This document shows, piece by piece, positions 11,501 to 18,906 of a stretch of 64,000 nucleotides of DNA. A program made the translations under genes and the position numbers. The first letter of the stretch is position 1, and the number at the start of each line of letters is the position of its first letter. The DNA is from Flammeovirga kamogawensis (GTDB lineage Bacteria > Bacteroidota > Bacteroidia > Cytophagales > Flammeovirgaceae): assembly GCF_018736065.1 (NCBI RefSeq), contig NZ_CP076129.1, forward strand, positions 930,001-994,000. Reading direction: 5' to 3'. Below the pieces are notes generated by a model. It made no database searches, was not told where the DNA came from, and saw only the letters and a program-made list of their open reading frames with translations.

Positions 11501-11665
11501 AGAGATATTCGTCATCGTACCAGAGTTGGTTCCTTTGATTACGATGTTTACCCCAGGTAGTGTTTCTCCTGACTCATCACTTACTACACCCGATACTACA
11601 AACTGAGCTTGTGCATAGAATGGAAGAAACAAAAGGGCAAAAATTCCAATTATAAAATTTTTCAT
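8525..11665 (-). CDS. susC: SusC/RagA-type TonB-dependent outer-membrane transporter
   Basis: This is the TonB-driven channel that imports oligosaccharides across the outer membrane with SusD. A signal peptide ends near YAQAQ. The N-terminal carboxypeptidase-regulatory-like domain (GVVSDESGETLPGVNIVIKG) spans about residues 22-100. It is followed by the TonB-box/SusC signature DEVLVIGYGTSKKKDITGSV, a plug domain (DGIPLDDFDPATINTEDIQE; DASATSIYGSRGANGVI) and a 22-strand barrel ending in an aromatic-rich tail. The length of 1046 residues is usual. It precedes susD directly. A terminator-like hairpin lies upstream, between it and the glycan-binding lipoprotein gene, so susC may have its own promoter or depend on read-through. 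Confidence 0.97.
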   Translation of the reverse strand: MKNFIIGIFALLFLPFYAQAQFVVSGVVSDESGETLPGVNIVIKGTNSGTMTNISGEFKLTNVIGTDVLEVSFIGFETQTIPVKDRSKINVTLVADVNELDEVLVIGYGTSKKKDITGSVATVSSEDLVASPTANYDEALMGRVAGVHVSASEGAPGAPMNIVIRGGNSITGSNQPLYVVDGIPLDDFDPATINTEDIQEFNVLKDASATSIYGSRGANGVIVITTKDGGNNNGTTTVTVSAAYGMQSIPKYLEVMSPYEYVKYQESQAWASSRWDLNEDSKDKLGKFYEKWVDPELYRDIDGNDWQDQIFQEAPIQRYNVSVNGGNKKTNIYYSGNYTDQEGTLITSGFTKLINNLRIKHTISKKATFNAGIMHSYSVRRGPDLRENNYSSIIRDAVRFRPVDPVLDDGLEPGGYDPTDPNQQVMYPPVPNLENTERKNKQNAIRGNMRFVYKFHKNLTLNLAANYQAQLNNETLFYGEDTRQGQNSPLGIQASQTQSLRQTLASSNTLTYHKKSKNHEFSVMGGIEGSYQDYSFSSLQNGNLPVDEFGMANIGIGTTATLAQSNWTGNTLLSYFGRATYAFKDKYLLTANFRADGSSKFADGNKWGYFPSLSGAWRAGDEPFLKNIEVLSTLKFRGGWGITGNNRIADFAAFNQINISKWSGYNWGVTESYQPGAIQSNLAVPDLRWETTEQVNFGLDLSFFNQRLETTVDVYQKNTTDLLLNANMAPSTGFRNVFQNVGEVENKGLEISLSTVNIHKKSFKWTTNFNISFQQNRVVKLNQGNDAIYSRARFDEDNYITQVGNSVGMMYGLEFERIYQVGDFNWNNETQTYELKDGVADNGSADVAPGGVKFIDQNGDGTINELDRKIIGNPHPDHFGGITNNFSYKGFNFSFLFQWSHGFDVMNGNAVEMHKPWGSQSFNGFSTVADHWTPYNTDTNINASTYAGSLGAARVGNQIDNRFIEDGSYIRLKTVTFGYSLPKKVLKRMKMKGLNFSVSGQNLFTWTSYSGFDPEVSVSGNGVTPNLDYSAYPQSRTILGSIKLTL

Positions 11666-11729
11666 TTGTATCTAATTTATATTGTTATCAGCTTATTTTA
11701 AAGAGATTATATAGTTAAACCGTAAGTTG

Positions 11730-11766
11730 AAAAAATAAGGGGCAAAGGCTCTAGTTTTGCCCCTTT
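11730..11766 (-). terminator. Intrinsic terminator or attenuator before susC
   Basis: A 10-bp GC-rich stem (AAGGGGCAAA paired with TTTGCCCCTT, loop of about 9 bases) is followed on the minus strand by a T-rich run. It lies between the stop of the glycan-binding lipoprotein gene (11885) and the susC start (11665). I see no clear TAnnTTTG promoter between it and susC, so partial read-through is likely. Confidence 0.65.
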
Positions 11767-11884
11767 GAATGTTCGATTGGTAAAAGTTACCATCCAACAC
11801 GAATTAAACAGCTTGTGTATATTTTTATATACTATCGTTTAACGATATATGAAATCTCTTAAATAACTAATTATTTTTAATAGT

Positions 11885-13840
11885 TTATTTTACTTCTTCT
11901 ACAGCTACGTAATTGATATCAGAGAAGACAAATTTACCAGAACTATTCGCAAAATTAGCTGTAGTTCCATCTATACCTTCTGTGAAATCACCTGTGTAAT
12001 ATGTTTTATATCTAAATGCTAAAGTAAATTTAGTTTGGTCTTTATATGGACCTAAATCTAATTCATATCTTATCCATTGTTGATACGTATTTCTCGAAGA
12101 ATCTTTCTTACCATCAGGATCTGCACCTAGCTGATTTCCTGGATATGGCGTTCCAGTATATTCATCTCCTTCTCCAGCTATTTTGAATTTAACCAAATCA
12201 TTTACCATTGTCCATTCTGTATTGGCCCAATCATAGTTATCTGTAACAAGAATTTCTATGTCTGCAGCTTTCGAACCGTCAGCTTGATAAAGTGTATTGT
12301 CATTTTTCATCCAGAATATTGCTGATAATTCCCAACCTTTACTGTATTGAGATAAATTCTGTGCATCAATTACCATTAATGTTTCATGCTCTGGCGATCT
12401 TGCTGGTCCGTAAATTACATTATGAATGTATACAGCTGTTGTTGTAAGATCTTCAGGTCTTTCTGTAATCAAATCTGCAGGAGGTAAATGATTTGTTTTT
12501 TCTTTCCATAGTAATCCAGTACCAACACCTCCTGTATTAGTTTTTAGTAAACTAAATCCATCTCTTCCTATTAATGTAGGGTAGAAGAAATTAATTGTTG
12601 TTCTTGGAATTTCATAAGGTACTTGAGAAATAAATACATTCAGAACACCTTCGTATTGTTTGCTTTCGTAAGAAATATCACTTGTAACAACAATTATTGG
12701 TGCTACTTCTTCTACTTCTAATGTAGATGTATAACTTGGACGAATTCCTAATTGTCCTGTCTTTCCATCAATTACAAATTTCTCAAAATCAGAACCTAAA
12801 GAGAAAGATACATTTTTATTACCTTGTCCAATATCTGGAGCTGTTGTTACTGAATTTACATCTCCTAATACTAAATTTTGAGCAAATGGGAAGTAAATTA
12901 ATGCAGTTGGTACTAACGGCCCAACATTTAATTCAATTGCTTCTTCAGAAACAACAATCAATAGCTCTTCGTTATTAAGTTGAAAGTCTACATCTTCTTC
13001 TGTAATGTTACTAATTACTTTAATACTTGGCGAGAATGCTTCGTTTTTAGTAATTGTAAATTTAGGATCTACTGAAATTGCTCCTGTTAAAGAATCAATC
13101 ATTAAAGTATCTTGTAAACCATTCAATTCAAAACGAACATCATAACTAGGTACTGGCTTACTAAAAGTAATGCTTGGTGCAGTTGTTTCTGAACCCGCTC
13201 CAATTACTAAGTTTTGCTGAACTGGAGCATAACTTACTTTTGTAGGCAATAATGGCATTACATTTAAATGAAATGCATCTTCAAACACTTTTGTATTAGA
13301 TGAGTTATCGCCATCGGTTGCAGGTTTTAAACGAAGTGTAAAATAATAATCACCTTCGCTAAACATGTTACCATCTTCTATATAAATTTGACCCGCTTTA
13401 TTAGGGTCAATTACTGGAGTATAATAGAATGTTGTGTCTTGTACGTAAACTTTGTTACCTTCATCATCAAGAACAACGTTACCATCTTTATCCACTTTTT
13501 CAACCTCTGTATCTACTATATCTACTACTACTTTAGCAGTATCTAACCTTGCACTTGCAATAGATACTTTCTCTAAGTAAGAATCATCTAGTAGACTATC
13601 TGCAGATCTAACACTCAAAATTTCAAATTCACAAGGAATTCCTTTAGAATTCACTGTAGGCACATCAGTAGTAATTTCGCTATAAGCTCTTGCGTTTAAG
13701 ATCTCAGAGTATGATAACCCTGTAATATTGATATCAGTTGGTACTTCCGAACTTTCCATAAAAGCTGTCGGTTTCTCGCAACTCATAAACATTAACAAAC
13801 CAGCTAATGTAATTAGTAATTTAGTCAGATTCCTATTCAT
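11885..13840 (-). CDS. PUL surface glycan-binding lipoprotein (SGBP-like)
   Basis: This is a 651-residue lipoprotein with the lipobox at Cys21 (LLMFMSC). It sits directly upstream of susC, where PULs often carry a SusE/F-like or SGBP cell-surface glycan-binding protein. The middle contains two related modules of about 100 residues: one starts LPTKVSYAPVQQNLVIG with DSLTGAISVDP, the next VPTALIYFPFAQNLVLG with DGKTGQLGIRP. These look like tandem cadherin/immunoglobulin-like domains. The C-terminal ~250 residues are aromatic-rich and probably form the glycan-binding beta-sandwich. No catalytic motif is seen. It would hold the polysaccharide at the cell surface for SusCD. Function rests mainly on location, lipobox and architecture. 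Confidence 0.75.
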   Translation of the reverse strand: MNRNLTKLLITLAGLLMFMSCEKPTAFMESSEVPTDINITGLSYSEILNARAYSEITTDVPTVNSKGIPCEFEILSVRSADSLLDDSYLEKVSIASARLDTAKVVVDIVDTEVEKVDKDGNVVLDDEGNKVYVQDTTFYYTPVIDPNKAGQIYIEDGNMFSEGDYYFTLRLKPATDGDNSSNTKVFEDAFHLNVMPLLPTKVSYAPVQQNLVIGAGSETTAPSITFSKPVPSYDVRFELNGLQDTLMIDSLTGAISVDPKFTITKNEAFSPSIKVISNITEEDVDFQLNNEELLIVVSEEAIELNVGPLVPTALIYFPFAQNLVLGDVNSVTTAPDIGQGNKNVSFSLGSDFEKFVIDGKTGQLGIRPSYTSTLEVEEVAPIIVVTSDISYESKQYEGVLNVFISQVPYEIPRTTINFFYPTLIGRDGFSLLKTNTGGVGTGLLWKEKTNHLPPADLITERPEDLTTTAVYIHNVIYGPARSPEHETLMVIDAQNLSQYSKGWELSAIFWMKNDNTLYQADGSKAADIEILVTDNYDWANTEWTMVNDLVKFKIAGEGDEYTGTPYPGNQLGADPDGKKDSSRNTYQQWIRYELDLGPYKDQTKFTLAFRYKTYYTGDFTEGIDGTTANFANSSGKFVFSDINYVAVEEVK

Positions 13841-14790
13841 AGTTCATCGTTCATTTCATCATAAAAAAATACGTAACGAATTGTGTAGTCGATTGTCACA
13901 ATAAATTTTGCTTCTCTGTTGTCATTACTTAAGTAGTTACCAATAAAAAAAATGGTTTCTACTAAAAAATAAATACTATGTTGTTTAAAAAATTGACTTC
14001 AGATAAATTTAAAAATGGCTCTCGAGCTTTTCTACAACCATTATATCTTTCCATCAGAATGATATCTTAATATAGTAACGTTTTTATGTTTCGTTTATTT
14101 TAAAATATCATACTACAAATTTAACAACCTCTAACTAAAAACAAGACACTATTTACACAAATTAGAACATAAACGTATTTAGTACATTTTATATTAGCAA
14201 TTGTCATTTCTGTGTTCTTTTAAAAATTCTAATTAATTCTATAACTATCTTATTTTAAGCTACTTAAATATCAAGCAATAAAAGAGTGTGTTATTTTTGT
14301 AATTATTCAATAGAAGCTTTAATTATTGATTGTGTTAATCTTTTCTATTCATACTGTATATCTAAAGTGCAATTTTCAGGGTTTTTGTAATGTGATAATT
14401 ATCACTGATTACTTTTTATAATTTGCTTTTTAAGAGAGCTTCCATTTATGATAGAAGTTGAAGTGTTAAAATCAATTCTAATCTATCACATTACTTTACC
14501 TGAGTATTACATATCTATACTATGTAAAAATGTCTAACACAAGAATAATAAAAGAGAAAACGCCCACTACTAGGCTTCCCCACATTACTCTTTCTTTAAT
14601 ACTATTTGTTTTCATTTTTGTCATTTTTCATTATTTCTTATTTTAAAAACAATCATTAAATATGACTTATCATTATCGGCTACAGTACAAATATAAAGTG
14701 CTTCTAATACGTTTATGGAACCAAATAGACGTGTTACTAACATAAATTAAGAAGAGTGCTATTCTCTGTTAATTTTATCAGAATTGTGTC
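13841..14790. other. PUL control region, non-coding
   Basis: About 950 very AT-rich bases separate the regulator's terminator from the first gene of the SusCD transcript. No convincing gene is present. It holds one good Bacteroidota-type promoter candidate on the minus strand (14116-14144) and, around it, an imperfect inverted pair: AACGTTTTTATGTTT at 14077-14091 and AACATAAACGT at 14166-14176. Those arms could be binding sites of the AraC domain of the hybrid regulator. This is inference from position. Confidence 0.5.
14116..14144 (-). promoter_or_regulatory. Candidate Bacteroidota promoter for the SusCD transcript
   Basis: On the minus strand TAAATTTG (14123-14116) matches the -7 element TAnnTTTG, and a TTG lies 18 bases upstream (14144-14142), close to the usual spacing for the -33 element. 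It is 276 bases before the start of the glycan-binding lipoprotein gene, leaving a long leader. It is flanked by inverted-repeat arms that may bind the regulator. Confidence 0.4.
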
Positions 14791-14822
14791 AAAAAAATAG
14801 CCCATATCCTTGAATATGAGCT
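14791..14822 (-). terminator. Intrinsic terminator after the hybrid regulator
   Basis: A 9-bp stem with one mismatch (AGCTCATAT with ATATGGGCT) and a 6-base loop is followed on the minus strand by a run of seven T. It begins about 25 bases after the stop codon of the hybrid regulator at 14847 and closes the GH2-regulator transcript. Confidence 0.75.
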
Positions 14823-14846
14823 GTTTTCAGTATTTTTATCATTTAT

Positions 14847-17800
14847 TTATTCTACTACATTCTCTTGTTTTGTGTATTCTTTAGGCGTTACTCCATACAC
14901 CTCTTTAAAACTTTTAGAGAAATATGACCTATGTGTAAAGCCAACCATGTACATCACATCAGACACATTATATTGTCCTTGTTTTAATAACTGACCAGCT
15001 CTTTTTAAACGTACATTTCGTATAAACTCATTGGCGGTCATACCAGTCATAGATTTAATTTTACGGTAGAGGTTTGTTTGTCCCATTCCTATCTTCTCCC
15101 CTAAAATCTTAACATTAAACTCTGAGTTGTCCATGTTTTTCTCTATTTCTTGCATCACTTCATCTAAGAATTTCTCCTCAAAAGAAGGAACGACCACTTC
15201 ATTGGGTTGCGTTTTCATTTCTCGTCTGAACGATTCTCTTAGTTTTTCTCTTTGGGTAAGAATATTGTTCACTCTCACTCTTAAATAATCTACATTAAAT
15301 GGTTTAGCGATATAATCATCAGCCCCATGTTCTATACCATCTTTTTTATTGTCGATTCCCCCTTTTGCAGTTAGTAAAACAAAAGGAATATGGTTGGTCA
15401 ATAAATCTGATTTTGCTTTGGTACAAAACTCTATTCCATCCATTTCTGGCATCATCACATCAGAAAGAATAAGGTCTGGCATCTCTTTTTTAGCTTTATC
15501 CCACCCTTCTTTACCGTTATTTGCGGTAATAACGTGGTACGTTTCTTCTAAACAGTGTACCAAGAAACTTTGCATGTCTCTATCGTCTTCCACAACAAGA
15601 ATTTTCTCTTTGCCTCCTTTTTCCGAAGAGCTTTCTATTTCTTCTTCTTTAGTTTCTTCCTCAGGGTGGTATTCTTCTTCTATTAATTCTTTTTCAACGT
15701 GTTTTTCCTCGTAATCTTCTATAAATGTTTTACTTAACGGAAGGTATACTGTAAATTCAGAACCACTTCCCTCTTCACTTTTCAATTCAACCCATCCGCC
15801 ATGCATTTTCACATAATCATGCACTAGCGACAAACCAATTCCAGTACCTTGTTGCCCCATAAAGTTATCCATCTTGATATTTGTAAAACGTTCAAATATT
15901 TGTGATTGAAGATCTTTTGGAATACCTATACCAGAATCTGTAATAATAATTTGTTGATACTCTGTGATAGGAATTTTTCTATAAGGATGGCTTGCCTTTG
16001 TAACATCCATTTTTACCCCAATTGTTCCGTTATCAGGTGTATACTTTAAAGAATTTGATATTAAATTATAGATTACCTTTTCTAATTTTTCTAAATCAAA
16101 CCACATTATACCTTCAGGTTGATTTGTATTGAAATTAAGGTCAATATTTCGTTGTAGTGCTGTTTCCATAAAATCATGCGTAATGTTCCTACTTAAGCGC
16201 ACAATATCATATTCTTCAATTGATAGTTTTTCAGCTCCTTGATCAATTTTACGAAGGTCTAGTACCTGATTTACCAAACGACTTAACCTTGCTGTATTTC
16301 TTTGTATTATCTGAATTAGTTTCAGTTTCTGTGTATCTACTTCTATCGTTTCTAATTCATCTAAAGGACTACTTATTAACGTTAAAGGTGTTCTTAATTC
16401 ATGAGAAATGTTTGTAAAGAATTTAATTTTCATTTGGTTTACTTCTTCACTCTTTTCTCTTTCTACTTGTTCTAAATGCAACTTATTCTGCACCTTCACA
16501 TTCTTCACAGAAATTTTTCGAGCAATAAAGAATAATAAAGTAAGCATTGTAAAATAAATTACCTTAGCCCACCATGTTGCCCAAATTGGAGGGTTTATGA
16601 CAAAGTTTAATGCTGTGAAATTCTCTCCAAATTCACCAAAATTATTAGATGCTCTAACTTTAAAAGTATATTTACCCGGCTTTATTTTATTATAAGAAAC
16701 AAAATCTGTTAAACCCGACATTGTTTCCCATTCATCTTGTAATCCTTCTAGCTTAAATTGGTAGTTGTGTGTATTCTTTTCTCTGTAATCCATTGCAGAG
16801 AAATAAATAGTAAAAGTGTTTTCTTCGTGATCTAAAGTGAGTTGATCTACCTTATTTAAATTTTTTGTAAAAAGTACTCTATCATTTAACTCTTTATTTA
16901 CCTTAACCTCTTTATTAGAAACTTTCAATCCTGTAATACGCACGGTTGGTTCAATACTTTTCTTATTGACCTCGTTTGGTAAGAAAGAGACAAAACCACT
17001 AAGTCCACCAAAATAGATACGCCCATCAATTATTGAAGTTGCAGCTCTATTAAAATTCTTAATTCCTGTTCTAGTAGAAGATAAAACAAGATTAGCGGCT
17101 GTTGAAAAATTATAAACATGAATATTTACGTTTGTAGCATACCATAACTCATCTCCATTTACCTGAAAAGATCGAATAATATTATCTGCTGAAAATACTT
17201 CATCAAATTCACTTTTTGTTTTGTTGAATTTATATACTTTTCGTTTTGATGCTCCCCAGATAGCTCCTTCGTCATCTACCACTAACTGATTTAAATTTAG
17301 TACCCTTGTTTTATTAATCATTGGGTACTTATAAAATTTACCCTGACTTAAATTAAAATAGTTGACACCATCACCTGTTGCAATCCATGGGTTTTCATTA
17401 TTATGGAAGGTAATACTAGATATATAATTTCCTGATATAGAATTCTCGTTGTCGTCTTCCTTTCTAAAATTAACAAACTCAATTTTGTTATTTTCTTTTT
17501 GATTCAATTTATAAACCCCATACATGGAACCTAACCAAATTTGTCCTTTAGGGCTTTCTCCAATACAAAATAGATAGTTTGTTTGTAATGCTAACTCATT
17601 TGCTTTATCGGCAACATAAGCATACATTTTCTTTGTTTTTTGATCATAGACGTTTAAACCGCCAACTGTAACAATCCAGACTTTATTCTCCTTATCAACC
17701 AATACTTGTTTTACAGAGCTATGTAAAATTCTAGGTACTTTAAAGTATTCGTATTCATCTTTCTTTTTATCGTACTTAATTAAACCATAGTTACTAGTTG

Positions 17801-18899
17801 CTAACCAAATATTTCCAATTCTATCTTCTGTAAAATTAACTACAGAAATACCTCTCTGAAGAAACTTTTCTGAACCTGGGAAGATATTTGTTTTAAAAGC
17901 ATTGTCTAAAAAAGTAATATTATCAACACCATTATCTGTTCCAATCCAAATAGTACCGCTTCTATCTTTATGAACAACATTAACAATATTACTACTGATT
18001 GAATAGTGGTTATTATAATTGGCAAAATAACGCTGGAAAGTAAAAGTTTTAAGCGAAAAGATGTTTAGACCATAGCCTGTACCTACCCAAACCTCGTTGT
18101 TATTTATCTTACAAAGTGATTTAATTACATCATTACTTAACGTTTTTTCATCGTTCTTTTGATGATACTTTTTAAAGGCTCCAGTTTTAGAATCAAAAAG
18201 TGCAATACCTGTTTCTGTACCAATTAATAATTGATCATCGTCTTTATCAGAAAGTGATATAATATCTAGAATTAGGTTGTTCTTTTTATAAACCTCAGAT
18301 TTATCTTGTATTCTATATCTTGTAAACGTTTCTGTTTTTCTATCTAATTTATTTAATTGATCATGAGTTCCTATCCAAAGGTTACTTTCCTGATCTTCAT
18401 AAATTACTCTTACAATATTGTCACTTAACCCGTTATCAATACCTTTATGATGCTGATAAGAGACAATTTCTTCGGTATCAGTATTAATAATATGAAGTCC
18501 TTTATTAGTACCTATAATAACTTCACCTAGTTTTGATAAAGTCATAGAGAAGGGAGTAATTTTCCCAACTTTCAAATCTACTTTTGTAAAGTAATTCTCT
18601 TCTTTATCATATTTAAATATTTCTGAAAAAGTAGCTACCCAAACGTTTTTATCTTTATCCATAATTAAATGTCTAATATTATTAGACATCATCTTTTCGG
18701 AGCGGTAACCATCATATTTTATTAACCCACTACTTAAGCCAATCCACATAAAACCAAGATCATCTTCTAAAAAGCATGTTACGTGCCTGCTAGATATTGA
18801 TTCTGGTAAATCAATGTGTTGAAGCTCTAAGTTTCTTGGTGATGCTAAAATATTTAAGCTTAAAAAAAGTAGTATTAAAAAGTAAGTTAATCGTTTCAT
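14847..18899 (-). CDS. Hybrid two-component system sensor/regulator (HTCS) of the PUL
   Basis: One protein carries a whole signalling chain that senses PUL breakdown products and activates the locus. From the ATG at 18899 (1350 residues) it has a signal peptide and a periplasmic sensor made of two beta-propellers with repeated WIGT/WVGT strands (about 20-680). A Y_Y_Y domain (about 685-780), one transmembrane helix (WAKVIYFTMLTLLFFIARKI) and HisKA with NISHELRTPL (His833) follow. Then come HATPase_c with GTGIGLSLV, a receiver with LSDVMMPEMDG (Asp1147) and a C-terminal AraC helix-turn-helix (GFTHRSYFSKSFKEVYGVTPKEY). A TTG start at 18923 would overlap the GH2 stop, so the ATG is preferred. 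It is co-transcribed with the GH2 gene upstream and followed by a terminator. Confidence 0.96.
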   Translation of the reverse strand: MKRLTYFLILLFLSLNILASPRNLELQHIDLPESISSRHVTCFLEDDLGFMWIGLSSGLIKYDGYRSEKMMSNNIRHLIMDKDKNVWVATFSEIFKYDKEENYFTKVDLKVGKITPFSMTLSKLGEVIIGTNKGLHIINTDTEEIVSYQHHKGIDNGLSDNIVRVIYEDQESNLWIGTHDQLNKLDRKTETFTRYRIQDKSEVYKKNNLILDIISLSDKDDDQLLIGTETGIALFDSKTGAFKKYHQKNDEKTLSNDVIKSLCKINNNEVWVGTGYGLNIFSLKTFTFQRYFANYNNHYSISSNIVNVVHKDRSGTIWIGTDNGVDNITFLDNAFKTNIFPGSEKFLQRGISVVNFTEDRIGNIWLATSNYGLIKYDKKKDEYEYFKVPRILHSSVKQVLVDKENKVWIVTVGGLNVYDQKTKKMYAYVADKANELALQTNYLFCIGESPKGQIWLGSMYGVYKLNQKENNKIEFVNFRKEDDNENSISGNYISSITFHNNENPWIATGDGVNYFNLSQGKFYKYPMINKTRVLNLNQLVVDDEGAIWGASKRKVYKFNKTKSEFDEVFSADNIIRSFQVNGDELWYATNVNIHVYNFSTAANLVLSSTRTGIKNFNRAATSIIDGRIYFGGLSGFVSFLPNEVNKKSIEPTVRITGLKVSNKEVKVNKELNDRVLFTKNLNKVDQLTLDHEENTFTIYFSAMDYREKNTHNYQFKLEGLQDEWETMSGLTDFVSYNKIKPGKYTFKVRASNNFGEFGENFTALNFVINPPIWATWWAKVIYFTMLTLLFFIARKISVKNVKVQNKLHLEQVEREKSEEVNQMKIKFFTNISHELRTPLTLISSPLDELETIEVDTQKLKLIQIIQRNTARLSRLVNQVLDLRKIDQGAEKLSIEEYDIVRLSRNITHDFMETALQRNIDLNFNTNQPEGIMWFDLEKLEKVIYNLISNSLKYTPDNGTIGVKMDVTKASHPYRKIPITEYQQIIITDSGIGIPKDLQSQIFERFTNIKMDNFMGQQGTGIGLSLVHDYVKMHGGWVELKSEEGSGSEFTVYLPLSKTFIEDYEEKHVEKELIEEEYHPEEETKEEEIESSSEKGGKEKILVVEDDRDMQSFLVHCLEETYHVITANNGKEGWDKAKKEMPDLILSDVMMPEMDGIEFCTKAKSDLLTNHIPFVLLTAKGGIDNKKDGIEHGADDYIAKPFNVDYLRVRVNNILTQREKLRESFRREMKTQPNEVVVPSFEEKFLDEVMQEIEKNMDNSEFNVKILGEKIGMGQTNLYRKIKSMTGMTANEFIRNVRLKRAGQLLKQGQYNVSDVMYMVGFTHRSYFSKSFKEVYGVTPKEYTKQENVVE

Positions 18900-18906
18900 T
18901 CTTGTG

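Noticed and set aside
15349-15714. Open frame of 121 codons on the plus strand
   Set aside because: It lies antisense inside the receiver/kinase part of the hybrid regulator, with Ser/Phe-rich composition typical of a shadow of Lys/Glu-rich coding sequence.
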